This document shows, piece by piece, positions 16,813-25,911 of a stretch of 64,000 nt of DNA. The stretch's first letter is position 1. Each line of letters begins with the position of its first letter. The position numbers and the translations under genes were made by a program. The DNA lies in assembly GCA_963731665.1 (NCBI GenBank), contig CAVSWP010000008.1:806001-870000 (forward strand), written 5' to 3'. Source of the DNA: Chersky-840 sp035604715. GTDB taxonomy: Bacteria; Actinomycetota; Acidimicrobiia; Acidimicrobiales; UBA8190. The notes below the pieces were generated by a model. The model saw nothing but the letters and a program-made list of their open reading frames with translations. It was not told the DNA's origin and did not search any database.

Positions 16813-17298
16813 GTGCATGAGCGCCGAGGATTCGGAATCGCACTCAGCACCACACTTGTTGGCGTTGGATTTGGAGCCTTTCTCGCCTACTACATCGCTA
16901 TGGCAGCTTTGGCCCCGAGCCGCCGCGGCGATTATGGGTGGGTACCGGTTCTGGCTCTTGCCATGGTGGGTGTGGCCTTTGCCGTGGGCGTGGCGGTCTT
17001 CGTCAGCCTTTACAGAGAGTCAACCCGACGGCGTGCTCTGGGAGCATTCGCCAAGCGTGGGCGCGAGCTGGGAGTGAACTACCAAAATCAGGTCGGTGAA
17101 CGCCAAGCGGTCCAGGATTGGATAGACGAAACGAGGACCTGGCTGGACACGAACCTCCCCGACTATGCTGAACTTTTCTCAACCCCGGTTCTTGGCCGAA
17201 TGCCCCCACAGGACCTCAATAACGTCGTCAGTGATGAGGTTCGAGCTGTGATCCTCAGTCACTTGCAGCGGCTAGCAGAAATCATGATCAAGCTATGA
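16813..17298 (+). CDS. Two-helix inner membrane protein
   Basis: This is 161 residues from GTG 16813 (start uncertain). Two hydrophobic helices are visible, about residues 10-32 (LSTTLVGVGFGAFLAYYIAM) and 42-66 (WVPVLALAMVGVAFAVGVAV). A basic loop SLYRESTRRRALGAFAKRGR follows, then a soluble helical C-terminus of about 90 residues. It is the last rightward gene of the element. It might be a membrane effector, e.g. holin-like or exclusion, but nothing specific supports either. Confidence 0.55.
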   Translation: MHERRGFGIALSTTLVGVGFGAFLAYYIAMAALAPSRRGDYGWVPVLALAMVGVAFAVGVAVFVSLYRESTRRRALGAFAKRGRELGVNYQNQVGERQAVQDWIDETRTWLDTNLPDYAELFSTPVLGRMPPQDLNNVVSDEVRAVILSHLQRLAEIMIKL

Positions 17299-17371
17299 CT
17301 TTCCTAGACCAAGTTATCCGGCTCGCCACGCATATCCGCGCTTTGCTCCCCGGTACTGCCCAGGATGCAAC

Positions 17372-17827
17372 CTAGAGGGGCAGCCTGACAGCGTTGATCT
17401 CCTCGATGGCATCGTCGACAAGCTCGAGAATGGATTGCAGTGCCGCCTCGTCGATGGGGAAAGCCTCCACGGGGCCGCGGCCTCGGTCCTTCCGAACCCA
17501 GCGAAAGGGACGCTGGGCGTTGCCGATCGTGGCCGGTCGAGCGTGCAAGATGTCGTTGCGAGGCCCCGCAAGCCGGGTTAGCCACTTAGCGCAGGCGGCC
17601 AGGAAGGCTTGTGCACGCGCGTCGGAAACACCCGCGAGGTGCTGACGGATCTCGGCACCGAGCCCTCCTGTGGTGCGCCATGCCAGGTTGTCGATAGACA
17701 ATTCAGGAGGGAGGCCCGGTAGGCGCGCAAGGTCGCCTAGGAGTCCACCTTCGATGTAGCTGATGGCATAAGCCGCTCGGCCGATCTGAAGGACGAAATC
17801 GTCCTCGGGGAATGGGACTCGGGACAT
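17372..17827 (-). CDS. HEPN-like protein at the right end of the element
   Basis: This is 151 residues on the minus strand, the only leftward gene in the right half, next to attR. It is all-helical in appearance (FVLQIGRAAYAISYIEGGLL at the start, SILELVDDAIEEINAVRLPL at the end). Near residue 90 it has AGPRNDILHARP, fitting the HEPN ribonuclease motif Rx4-6H with a polar residue after Arg (R-N-x3-H). HEPN proteins act as RNases in toxin-antitoxin and phage-defence systems. The position at the end of the element on the opposite strand fits a cargo gene. The motif is short, so the call is provisional. Confidence 0.5.
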   Translation of the reverse strand: MSRVPFPEDDFVLQIGRAAYAISYIEGGLLGDLARLPGLPPELSIDNLAWRTTGGLGAEIRQHLAGVSDARAQAFLAACAKWLTRLAGPRNDILHARPATIGNAQRPFRWVRKDRGRGPVEAFPIDEAALQSILELVDDAIEEINAVRLPL

Positions 17828-17857
17828 GGCCGCACAGGTTAGCCAGGAGCATCTTCA

Positions 17858-17878
17858 TCCCAACTATGTCCCAACTAT
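17858..17878 (+). repeat. Right arm-type integrase sites (two TCCCAACTAT copies)
   Basis: CCCAACTAT at 17,859-17,867 and 17,870-17,878, 11 bases apart, mirrors the pair next to attL in sequence, orientation and spacing. It lies about 100 bases inside attR. The match to the left pair is what identifies both as integrase arm sites. Confidence 0.72.
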
Positions 17879-17980
17879 CGCCGCGGTTTCGTCGTGCTCG
17901 ACTCCCACAACTGTCGGCATTTCCCCTGGTCAGCGATGTGATACGCGCTTTGACACTCCCCCACTCGCCTACCTGGTAGT

Positions 17981-18008
17981 ACCCCGCCTACAGGCCGACT
18001 CACCGTCA
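17981..18008 (+). other. attR: right attachment site
   Basis: This is an exact copy of the last 28 bases of rnpB (5581-5608). ACCTGGTAG immediately precedes it, the same 9-mer that follows attL. The sequence to the right should be the original chromosome, but no host gene is recognisable for the next 680 bases. Confidence 0.92.
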
Positions 18009-18689
18009 CGAATCACTCTGAGCAGGAACTTCACACCAGGTAGCGGTTCGTCTGACACAGATCTGACACACGAGCCAGCGTGGAGATATCCCCGTGCGAC
18101 TCGCCTCGGCCCCCGCGCGTGTCGTGGGACGACAAACGTGAGCGGCCCGAAGCAGTCAGAGACCGAAGGCGCCCGGCTTGTAGCTACCGCATTTCGGATT
18201 GGTACAGGCGACCTCGGGGGGACGAGGGAGTCGACCCTCCTCTTCGACGCGAACATCAACGTTATCCACTCGGGCCGGGGACCCTCACCGCTTACATCGT
18301 CCGTTGGGTTTCACTTGAAGTTCACCTCCTTGATTCCCAAGGTATGCGCCATTTCGGCGGGTCCGACGGACCCCTGTTCCAGAGCGAGTGGGAGTACCGG
18401 GAGCAAGTCCCGAGCCTTCAATGCTCGTGTCGAAATCTAAGGTGTTTCAAATCGAACCGGAGAACGATCGGGCGCAAATATCGGACGGTCCAGGACACGT
18501 CGAGCCCGCGGCTGTGATCCGGCATGTGCGAGCAGTCCGAGGCCATCACTGGACATCCGATAGCGGATGCGCTACGCAACGGCCAACCGTGATGGCCCCA
18601 TGGGGTTGTCCTGTACCCGGCAGGGATCGGATGGTCACCATTAGGAAATCACTCAGAGAAAGGGCGGTGGTACCGATCGGGTTGTGTCG
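18009..18689. other. Stretch without a recognisable gene right of attR
   Basis: No frame on either strand has convincing composition or motifs. The only structure noticed is a direct repeat TCTGACACA at 18,051-18,059 and 18,062-18,070, again at 11-base spacing, 43 bases outside attR. The rest may be decayed sequence from an earlier insertion at the same site. Confidence 0.5.
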
Positions 18690-21600
18690 TTACCGCTGGT
18701 TATCGTCAAGCAGTTGGAGTGCCCACGAAGCGCGGCGTTCGACGTTCCCATATCCGTTGACCGCTGCAGCGGACTGCGCCCTAGTGAGCAGTTCCCGAGC
18801 CCTCTCAGTGTCTCCCGGGGTACGGCGTTCGGCGAGCATCCTTCCCCACAGCAGGTCCGTACGGGTGGCGAAGAACTTTGCGCCCACACGGTCGCTGAAC
18901 GCTTCCGATTGGGCGAAGTAGGTGTCCGCCTCGTTGTATCGGCCGAGGACGGCAGCGAGGCCACCGAGGAAGTGGCTGACCGGGCCTGATGTCGTGATGC
19001 TGCCAAGAACGGTCAGCTGATCGGCCCACGGAGTCAGTCGATCGAACAGCGGACCGGCGTAATTCGGGTCCCGGCACTCGATGGCCGCGTCCGCGTAGCA
19101 AACCATTCCCGTGGTCCAGGCCTGGTCCAAGGGGAGATCGAAATCTGCGGCCGCAAACGCCGCTAGCAGGCGGCGTGCGTCAGCAGTGCGGTCCGCTTCC
19201 GCGTGGGCCGCAGCCAGGGCCGCCGTGAATACGGGGAGCCTGGGATTGTCGGTCGCTGCCTGCTCGATGAGTCGGACCAGCTCGCCCATCGTTCCGCGTT
19301 GCATGCTCACAATCATGAACTGTCCGCCGAAGATGGTTTCGGCGTCGGGCTCGCCGCTGTCGGTTCCGATCTGGTGAGCCTCGGTGGCCAAATGCTCGGC
19401 CCGATCGGTGTCTCCGGCGATCTGCGCTCGCACGGTGCGCGTGAGGGTTTCGAAATAGTTCAATGTCGGCTGGTCGAGCTGTTCTATGAGCGACCCGCGA
19501 ATCTCAAGGCAGCGGTCCAACTCGTCGATGTCGCCAGCGCGGGCGGCAGCTTCAGCTCGCCATTCTGCCGCCCAGAAGAGCTGTACCGGGTCACCGACCC
19601 GTTCGGCTCGAACCAGAGCGTCGGCCGACCAGGCCAACGACTGCTCAAGCAAAGACGGTACGCCAAGCGGGACGTTGATATGGTTGAGGACCCGCACGAT
19701 GATGGCGTCGTCACCAGAAGACTGGGCCATGCCCAGGGCCTCGTCAGCGAGGGCCTGGCGGCGTTCAAGTGGGCTCCCGAAGGCGAGTTCCGAACACAAG
19801 GTCGCGAGTACGAGCGCCCGATCAGGGCTGTCCGCCGAAAGCCGATCGACGGCCAGCTCCAGGACTGCGACCTTGTCGGCGTCGATGGCACCGGCGCCGA
19901 CACTCACCCCCCGGTCGTTGGCCAGGGCGGCGGCCACAAGGCGTTCGGTGTCACCCAGGTCGGCCGCCCGGCGAGAAGCGCCGAGGAGGGTGTCGCGAAA
20001 AGCGGGGTCCCCGGTCTGGCGCTGGGCGGTGCCCAACCCGATCGCCAGGTCGATGCCCAGAACAGGATCGGGGTCAGTTGCTTGGGGGTAGAGGTCGAGG
20101 GCCTGCGCGTAATAGCGAAGCGCCTCGGCCGGGGCGAGGGCATGGAGGGCGGCGTCGCCCGCTTGTCGGGAGTAGCTGATGGCCTTGGCCAGGTCGATGG
20201 GTTGGGTGGCACGGAACCAATGACGGGCCAGTTCGCCCACCCTGTTCCCGGGGCGATCCCCGCATAGATCCTCCAAGGCTTCGGCCACCTGTCGGTGTCC
20301 ACGTGCTCGGCGGTTGTGACCGAGGTCTTCATACAGCGTGTGCTGTATGAGGGCGTGGGCGAAGGCATACCGACTCGTGTCGGCAACCTCGCGTACCAGG
20401 GCCGCAGCCGCGGCGGCGTCGAGGATGTCGAGCAGATCGTCTTCCGATGTCTTTGTGGCTCTAGCTAGAAGGTCGAGGTCGAAGTCCCGACCGATGACCG
20501 CCGCCATCGACAGCACCCGTCCGGCGTCTTGTCCGAGTCGTCCGACCCGCGCCCCGATCACCACACGGACGCTGTCGGGCAGCGCCATCTGTTCGAGCGA
20601 ATCATCAGCGGTCCACCGCCCCGTAGCATCTTGGTGGATGGCCCCAGTCTCCGAAAGATGACGCAACACCTCGCTTACGAAGAAGGGGTTGCCGTCAGTC
20701 TCGCGATAGACGGCGTGGGCGAGGTCCACCCCGGCATCATCGAGTGTGTGCCCAGCGGCCGTTTCCAAAAACGACACCACCCCGCTGTCGTCCAGGCCGA
20801 CCAGCTCTACGTGAGACACACCGTGCTGTCTGTGGAGCGCCGCCAGGGTGTCAAGTAAGGGATGGAACTGCGACAACTCGCTGTCGCGATAGGTGCCGAG
20901 GATGAGCACTCGCATGGCTTGTTCGGCCGCGGCCAGGTGTCGAAACAGCAACAAGCTGCCTTTGTCGGCCCACTGCAGGTCGTCGAGGACGATGACGACA
21001 AGCTGGTGCGCTGATGCCCTAACCAGCAGTCCCACGACGGCGGCGAAGAGCAGGTAGCGCTCTGTGTCGGAGTCGGTGGCCTTCGACGGCGGGAGGTCAG
21101 GGATGCGGCTGGCCAGAGCAGGAACCAACCGGGCCAGTTCCGACCCGTGTTCGGAGACGTGGGCGCGGAGCCGATCTTCGGGAGCCTGGGTGACGTAATG
21201 ACCGAGGGCCTCGGCGAAGAGCTGGTACGGGGTGGCGAGATCTTCTTCGCAGTGACCGAACAGCACACACGCACCGGCGTCGTAGGCGGCCCTGGCCGCC
21301 TCGGCCACCAGAGTCGTCTTTCCCATGCCGGCTTCCCCCGAAACGAGCAGGACCTCGCGCCCCTCGCTCCCGGCGACGCGCTTGGTGGCGTCGGTAAGCG
21401 CTTGCGTTTCTGCTTCGCGCCCGACCACACCGATGGTGGGACGCACGGCCAGACGACCAGGAAGTGGGATGGACGTCTCGGTGTCGGCCCCTCCGAGAGG
21501 CTCCCACAGCACCTCGACGGTCTCGACGGAGTCCGACAAGCCCTTCAGGGTCCGCTCCCCGAGTGGGCGACACTCGTGACGGCTGCGCCGACCGGCCATG

Positions 21601-22007
21601 GCCCGGACCACATCGGTGGCCAGGACTTGCCCGCTCTCGCAGGTGGCACATAGCCGAGCCGCCTCGACGACCGGATCGCCGAAGTAGTCGTCGTCCTCTT
21701 TGCTGACCTCGCCACCGCTCAGCCCGACCCGCAACCCAACCGAGTGCTCCCGGTCTCGATTGTCCCGCTCGACGCCCTGTTGCATCACCACGGCGCACGC
21801 CAGGGCAGCCGCCGCCGAACCGAAGACCACCATGAGCCCATCACCCAAGTTCTTCACCTCGGTCCCGCCTGATTCGGCGATGGCCTGGCGCAGGATCGAG
21901 AAGTGCTCCCGGCGCACCTCGTCGGCGGCCTCGGCCGACAGGCGCTGCGACAACTCCGTAGAGCCCACCTGGTCGGTGAACAGGATCGTCGCGCTCTCGG
22001 TACCCAA
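18690..22007 (-). CDS. Class III adenylate/guanylate cyclase - AAA ATPase - TPR regulator
   Basis: This is 1,105 residues. Residues about 1-180 are a class III nucleotide cyclase homology domain: ATILFTDQVGSTELSQRL with the first metal Asp, GGTEVKNLGDGLMVVFGSAA with the second, and DDYFGDPVVEAARLC. Residues about 195-480 are an NTPase with Walker A VSGEAGMGKTTLVAEAAR and Walker B VIVLDDLQWADKGSLLL. The remaining 600 residues are TPR-like helical repeats. This resembles LuxR-type LAL regulators but with a cyclase at the front and no C-terminal HTH, so it is probably a signalling ATPase rather than a DNA-binding activator. It has no close operon partner, and its promoter region contains copies of the island repeat. 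Confidence 0.9.
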   Translation of the reverse strand: MGTESATILFTDQVGSTELSQRLSAEAADEVRREHFSILRQAIAESGGTEVKNLGDGLMVVFGSAAAALACAVVMQQGVERDNRDREHSVGLRVGLSGGEVSKEDDDYFGDPVVEAARLCATCESGQVLATDVVRAMAGRRSRHECRPLGERTLKGLSDSVETVEVLWEPLGGADTETSIPLPGRLAVRPTIGVVGREAETQALTDATKRVAGSEGREVLLVSGEAGMGKTTLVAEAARAAYDAGACVLFGHCEEDLATPYQLFAEALGHYVTQAPEDRLRAHVSEHGSELARLVPALASRIPDLPPSKATDSDTERYLLFAAVVGLLVRASAHQLVVIVLDDLQWADKGSLLLFRHLAAAEQAMRVLILGTYRDSELSQFHPLLDTLAALHRQHGVSHVELVGLDDSGVVSFLETAAGHTLDDAGVDLAHAVYRETDGNPFFVSEVLRHLSETGAIHQDATGRWTADDSLEQMALPDSVRVVIGARVGRLGQDAGRVLSMAAVIGRDFDLDLLARATKTSEDDLLDILDAAAAAALVREVADTSRYAFAHALIQHTLYEDLGHNRRARGHRQVAEALEDLCGDRPGNRVGELARHWFRATQPIDLAKAISYSRQAGDAALHALAPAEALRYYAQALDLYPQATDPDPVLGIDLAIGLGTAQRQTGDPAFRDTLLGASRRAADLGDTERLVAAALANDRGVSVGAGAIDADKVAVLELAVDRLSADSPDRALVLATLCSELAFGSPLERRQALADEALGMAQSSGDDAIIVRVLNHINVPLGVPSLLEQSLAWSADALVRAERVGDPVQLFWAAEWRAEAAARAGDIDELDRCLEIRGSLIEQLDQPTLNYFETLTRTVRAQIAGDTDRAEHLATEAHQIGTDSGEPDAETIFGGQFMIVSMQRGTMGELVRLIEQAATDNPRLPVFTAALAAAHAEADRTADARRLLAAFAAADFDLPLDQAWTTGMVCYADAAIECRDPNYAGPLFDRLTPWADQLTVLGSITTSGPVSHFLGGLAAVLGRYNEADTYFAQSEAFSDRVGAKFFATRTDLLWGRMLAERRTPGDTERARELLTRAQSAAAVNGYGNVERRASWALQLLDDNQR

Positions 22008-22161
22008 GAATCACCCTCCCGCCCGGAAGTCACCAGAGTAGACGAGGACCGAAATGGCCTGCTGAGGCGACCGACGGCCTCCTCTGGGGGGTTATGGCCG
22101 AGCCCCGATCAGTTCAACGGCGTTCTCGATCACGAACGAAAGGCGAGCGGCAACGACGCGG

Positions 22162-22194
22162 CGTGTATTCATCTGGCCCGGCGCGAGATGTGCC
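22162..22194 (+). repeat. Island repeat, partial copy 1
   Basis: This stretch contains CGTGTATTCATCTGGCC followed by a GCGC-rich arm ending TGCC. It is a direct repeat of the copy 110 bases to the right (22,272-22,304), with about 25 of 33 positions matching, and related to the copies at 23.7, 24.5, 26.0, 26.9, 30.3, 31.4 and 32.1 kb. Confidence 0.6.
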
Positions 22195-22248
22195 TGATTC
22201 GGTACCGACTGGTCAGAGGGTCGGACTGCCGATGAGCTTAGGACGTAC

Positions 22249-22304
22249 GTATTCGGGGATACCGGTAGCACCGTGTATTCATCCGGCCAAGCGCGCTAAG
22301 TGCC
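22249..22304 (+). repeat. Island repeat, copy 2
   Basis: This copy starts TATTCGGGGATACCGG, continues GTGTATTCATCCGGCC and ends TAAGTGCCG. It shares the layout TA(C/T)TCGGGG-TACCG, a TGTAT-CATC-GGC middle and a GTGC(C/A)CG end with the other family members. It lies in the 415-base gap upstream of the cyclase gene, where no protein gene is visible. Confidence 0.6.
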
Positions 22305-22422
22305 GTTTGTCAGCTCCCAACCCGGAGGTGATCCTCCCTGTATCGCCGGTACGGAACATTTGCGATCTGTAGGACCTGACGAGGCCTGACTCCAGCCCGA
22401 CCATGACCCAGCACGTAGCGGG

Positions 22423-22599
22423 TCACATGAAGCGCTGGGCAATCTGCCTAGCCGTGTGACTCGCGTTCCTGGCGCCGCTCATCTCCGAAGCGGTTCGGCC
22501 TTGAACGGCGTCCTCCACGGCATCTGCCAACTCCTCAACTGCCCTGGCAAGCTCGCTCAACCCGTGTTTGAGCGACCTAATGTCGGATTCTGTGTCCAT
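22423..22599 (-). CDS. Small helical hypothetical protein
   Basis: This is 58 residues from ATG 22599 (the longer frame to 22635 has a Cys/Gly-rich start that looks non-coding). The body is amphipathic helix: SLKHGLSELARAVEELADAV followed by EDAVQGRTASEMS. No family is recognised. It is followed 163 bases later by nothing on the same strand except the repeat-bearing gap. Confidence 0.4.
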   Translation of the reverse strand: MDTESDIRSLKHGLSELARAVEELADAVEDAVQGRTASEMSGARNASHTARQIAQRFM

Positions 22600-22761
22600 C
22601 GGCGCACCGTACCCACAGGACGACCTGCCCGACAAGAGGTTGCGGGCAGCTGAGAGGGGGCTCGGCCGATTTGCAACGTGTGTTTGACGGGACCGGTCTG
22701 GAAGTGCGGGAGTAGTGCGCCTCCGGCTGGCCGAGAACCGCGCGCAACGTCGGGGCTCCCG

Positions 22762-23508
22762 TCACAGAGCCGGTAGGAGTTTGACCAAGGTGGCGCGATC
22801 GGAAATGGGACCTTCGGTCATGATGGATTCTGGGATCGCAGGCAGCCTTCCCCAAAGTAGAAGAAGCAGCTCGGCTGCAGAACCACCCAGCCGTGCCTCG
22901 GCTGGAAGATCATCGCGCCGCACGATACGACCACTGGCGGGAAGCGTTACCGTCCAACGATCCCCGGTGTCGAGGGCTTCGATGCGCACCGTCGGTCCAG
23001 TGGGAGCGCCTGACTGTGCTCGGCCAGTTGCCACAAAGATGTCTAGGAACTCATCTATCCCATCCGCGGCAACACTCGGATCGATCGGGTCGGCAGCCCC
23101 CGTTGCGCCCATTTGGGCGTCCCATCGGTGAACGACACATTCGTGGGCCATGCGACGTGGCCAGAAGCTCACGCGCCCTCCTGCGCCTTCGTACCAGTTC
23201 CAACACGCGTCCGTCGCCGGAGTCTTCTCCAAGGCCTCACACATACCCGCAGTACCCTGCGCGAACCAACTAAGAAAGCTCGGGTCGTCTTTCTCGGGTG
23301 AATCAAGGGTCGCAAACAGGCCGAAGTCGGCCGTCGGCCGATCGGCGATGATGCCAGCCACCACGTGATGGAGGCCGGCCACATGACGTGCGACCGTGCC
23401 GACGCTCCATCGATCAGACCATGGCACGCGTCCCATCGGCGAAGTCGCGTACGCGTCGGCGATTCGTCGCGACTCCCCACTGATCAGGTCAAGGTAGACG
23501 AATGTCAT
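22762..23508 (-). CDS. Maleylpyruvate isomerase (MDMPI) family mycothiol-dependent protein
   Basis: This is 248 residues from ATG 23508. A DinB-like N-terminal four-helix domain shows WSVGTVARHVAGLHHVVAGI, with the metal-binding His, and later MAHECVVHRWDAQMGAT, where the HRWDA motif supplies the other ligand. A C-terminal SCP2-like domain follows with GRIVRRDDLPAEARLGGSAA and ELLLLLWGRLP. This family replaces glutathione by mycothiol in actinobacteria and includes maleylpyruvate isomerase and detoxifying transferases. The substrate here is unknown. A paralogue sits at 51,679-52,410. Confidence 0.88.
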   Translation of the reverse strand: MTFVYLDLISGESRRIADAYATSPMGRVPWSDRWSVGTVARHVAGLHHVVAGIIADRPTADFGLFATLDSPEKDDPSFLSWFAQGTAGMCEALEKTPATDACWNWYEGAGGRVSFWPRRMAHECVVHRWDAQMGATGAADPIDPSVAADGIDEFLDIFVATGRAQSGAPTGPTVRIEALDTGDRWTVTLPASGRIVRRDDLPAEARLGGSAAELLLLLWGRLPAIPESIMTEGPISDRATLVKLLPAL

Positions 23509-23544
23509 GGCTGACTCGATGCTCCCGGCATGGTCCCTTGGCAA

Positions 23545-23888
23545 CCAAGCAATAGGGATAGTGGACGTTGTGGACTTGGGGCAATAGCTCCGATCAAGCT
23601 ACCGTAGACCCCGCTGGCACACGCAACGCGATAATTTCAGCTAGAAGCCTTCTGCGGGACCACCCGAGACATGCCCGATTTTGATCGGGTTGGGTCGACG
23701 ACAGCGTCCAACACATGTAGCGCATGATCGGGGTTACCGAGCACGTGATTTACCCATCTGGCCGTCACGGGGTGTGCCGAGTTGCGCTACTTGGTCACCA
23801 GAGCGACCCGCCCGTAACTACGAAGAAGGCAACATAGGACAGGCTCGATCCTACTGGCCCGGACGGATGTCTCCAGACACCCGGAGGA
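23545..23888. repeat. Intergenic stretch with island repeat copy 3 (23,724-23,816)
   Basis: No gene is visible. At 23,724-23,816 lies a diverged full-length member of the island repeat: TGATCGGGGTTACCGAGC, then a CATCTGGCC middle, TGTGCCGAG and GAGCGACCCGCCCGTAA, aligning in order with the 30.3 kb copy including its right half (GCGACCCGCGCAGTA). Confidence 0.5.
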
Positions 23889-24350
23889 TCAATGCACGAA
23901 CTGGCGATCGACGAAGCCGGCTACGAGTACCAGCCAGGCTCCGATCTCCACGGTCATCAAGCTGGACATAAAAACTCGGAGCCCCTCCCTGGCCGGTGCG
24001 AACTGGTTCTCGGTGTCCCTTCGCCACCCGTGCCATGTGTAGCCACCGACGGCCATAGCGAAATAGGCAGCCATGGCACTTCCGGCGGCGAGGTTCACGG
24101 AGAAGTCCCACTGCCCGAACTGCACGAAGGTACTTATGAGAAGTAGAGCGAAGCTGTAGAGGAGCGCGGCACGGTGGGCGATGTCGGTGTACGGGTGGGC
24201 TCGGTGGTCTGGCGACCGCAGGATCTGTCCGTACTTGAGAGTGCCGAGCAATAGGGCCCAGAGGAACATTCCAGCGGCGAAGAGCATCACGATCTTTGTC
24301 GCATCGTGTAGGTGGTCCGTCGGGCACCTCCCTCCACCAAAGTGCCCCAT
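23889..24350 (-). CDS. Four-helix membrane protein
   Basis: This is 153 residues with four predicted hydrophobic segments: KIVMLFAAGMFLWALLLG, AALLYSFALLLISTFVQFG, AAGSAMAAYFAMAVGGYTW and TVEIGAWLVLVAGFVDRQFV. Short polar loops join them; there is no signal peptide and no conserved charged motif. The family is not recognised. It lies between two copies of the island repeat, like a single-gene cassette. Confidence 0.65.
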   Translation of the reverse strand: MGHFGGGRCPTDHLHDATKIVMLFAAGMFLWALLLGTLKYGQILRSPDHRAHPYTDIAHRAALLYSFALLLISTFVQFGQWDFSVNLAAGSAMAAYFAMAVGGYTWHGWRRDTENQFAPAREGLRVFMSSLMTVEIGAWLVLVAGFVDRQFVH

Positions 24351-24507
24351 CGTGCCTTATCCGTGCGCCTCGGGGGTGGACCACCCTCGCCGGATTTCGA
24401 TGACTTGCGGGAGGGATGGAACCTGACTCCGAGGACCCGGGACCCATCCTGCAAGTGCCGGTCCCGAGCCGGCGCAGGCCGGGGCCGACTGGGGCTCGGG
24501 CATCCTG

Positions 24508-24631
24508 TAATCGGGGCTATGCGTGGCCCGTGTTCTCAGCTGCGTCCGACAGGTTGCACCGGATTCGGGTAACCGGGGCGATTAGCGACCCGCGCAGTAT
24601 TCGCGTCGCCTTGGGCTCAAGGGGTGAGCGC
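24508..24631 (+). repeat. Left inverted repeat of the IS30 element; island repeat copy 4
   Basis: The core 24,555-24,609 begins TGCACCGGATTCGGGTAACC and ends GCAGTATTCGCGTCGC. It is base-for-base identical over 55 positions to 30,331-30,385 and inverted relative to the right end of the IS. It is followed by the transposase start after about 27 bases. Confidence 0.85.
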
Positions 24632-24657
24632 GACATCTCCTGACCTGGAGGTGTCAG

Positions 24658-25911
24658 ATGGAGACCCGAGGACGGAAGCGCCGCTCGAGCCAAACGGATC
24701 TCGACGCGGCGGTCGAGGCGGTGCTCGCCGGAGCGAGCTATAAGAGAGCCGAGGCGTTGACGGGAGTTCCTGCCTCAACTGTGCAGGATTACGTCGTTCG
24801 ATGGGGGTTCGTGCGACGGAGCGTTCCGGTGTGCGGCACCAACAAGCGGTTCGTCGACAGGGTATCCACCTTCAGAACGGGTCTTGGCGACGACGGTGTG
24901 GCCATGACACGCGAACGTAAGCGGCGCCCCGGCTCGCTGAGCGCGTCTGAGCGCGAGGAGATCAGGGTCGGCATCGAGGTCGGAGAGTCCGACGAAGCCA
25001 TCGCCGCCCGCGTCGGCCGGCACCGCTCGACGATCTGGCGTGAGATTGCGGCCAACGGTGGGCGGGGGTGCTACCGGGCGGCAATGGCCGAAGAGCGAGC
25101 GGCACGAGCCGCCCTCCGGCCCAAGGCTCCCTGGACTGAGCAGCGCCCCTGGCTGTGGGAGGAGGTCCAGGCACTGCTGCGCACCAAGAAATGGTCGCCC
25201 GAGCAGATCGCCCACCGGTGCCGCAAGGAGCACCCCGACCGGCCAGAGTGGTGGGTGTCGCACGAGGCCATCCACCAGGCGGTCTTCGTCCAGGCCAAGG
25301 GCGAGCTGCGCAAGGAGCTCACCGCCTGCCTGCGCTCGGGCCGGGCTCGGAGACGTCCTCGTTCTCGAGCCTCCTATGGACGAAGCGCGATCCTCGGGAT
25401 GGTCAGCATCTCCGAACGCCCCGCCGAGGTCGAAGACCGGGCCGTGCCGGGCCACTGGGAGGGTGACCTCATGATCGGGGAGGGCGGCGCCAGCGCCGTC
25501 GCCACGTTGGTGGAACGCACCACCCGCATGGGCATGCTCATCAAGCTCGAGAACCGCACCGCCGAGCACGTCGCGTCGGCAGTGGCGAAGAACATCGTGC
25601 GTCTACCAGAGCACCTGGCCAAGTCCCTCACTTGGGATCAGGGGATCGAGATGGCCACCCACGCGGCGTTCAAAGTCGCCACCGGCGTCCCCGTCTACTT
25701 CTGCGACCCCCATTCGCCGTGGCAGCGCGGGAGCAACGAGAACTGGAACGGCCTCGTCCGTCAGTTCCTGCCCAAGGGAACGGACCTGTCGGTCCACTCC
25801 CAAGAGGACCTCGATGCCATCGCCGCCTTGCTCAACGAGCGCCCACGCAAGACCCTGGAGTGGGAGACTCCAGGGGAACGATTCAACCGACTTGTCGCGG
25901 CCACCCCTTGA
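24658..25911 (+). CDS. IS30-family transposase
   Basis: This is 417 residues. The N-terminus has an HTH (YKRAEALTGVPASTVQDYVV) and the IS30-type HTH RPGSLSASEREEIRVGIEVG, then VGRHRSTIWREIAANGG. The DDE catalytic core shows VPGHWEGDLMIG with the first Asp near 261, SLTWDQGIEMA with the second near 321, and FCDPHSPWQRGSNENWNGLV with the Glu near 362, followed by LNERPRKTLEWETPGERF. All expected catalytic residues are present and the frame is intact, so it may be active. Confidence 0.95.
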   Translation: METRGRKRRSSQTDLDAAVEAVLAGASYKRAEALTGVPASTVQDYVVRWGFVRRSVPVCGTNKRFVDRVSTFRTGLGDDGVAMTRERKRRPGSLSASEREEIRVGIEVGESDEAIAARVGRHRSTIWREIAANGGRGCYRAAMAEERAARAALRPKAPWTEQRPWLWEEVQALLRTKKWSPEQIAHRCRKEHPDRPEWWVSHEAIHQAVFVQAKGELRKELTACLRSGRARRRPRSRASYGRSAILGMVSISERPAEVEDRAVPGHWEGDLMIGEGGASAVATLVERTTRMGMLIKLENRTAEHVASAVAKNIVRLPEHLAKSLTWDQGIEMATHAAFKVATGVPVYFCDPHSPWQRGSNENWNGLVRQFLPKGTDLSVHSQEDLDAIAALLNERPRKTLEWETPGERFNRLVAATP

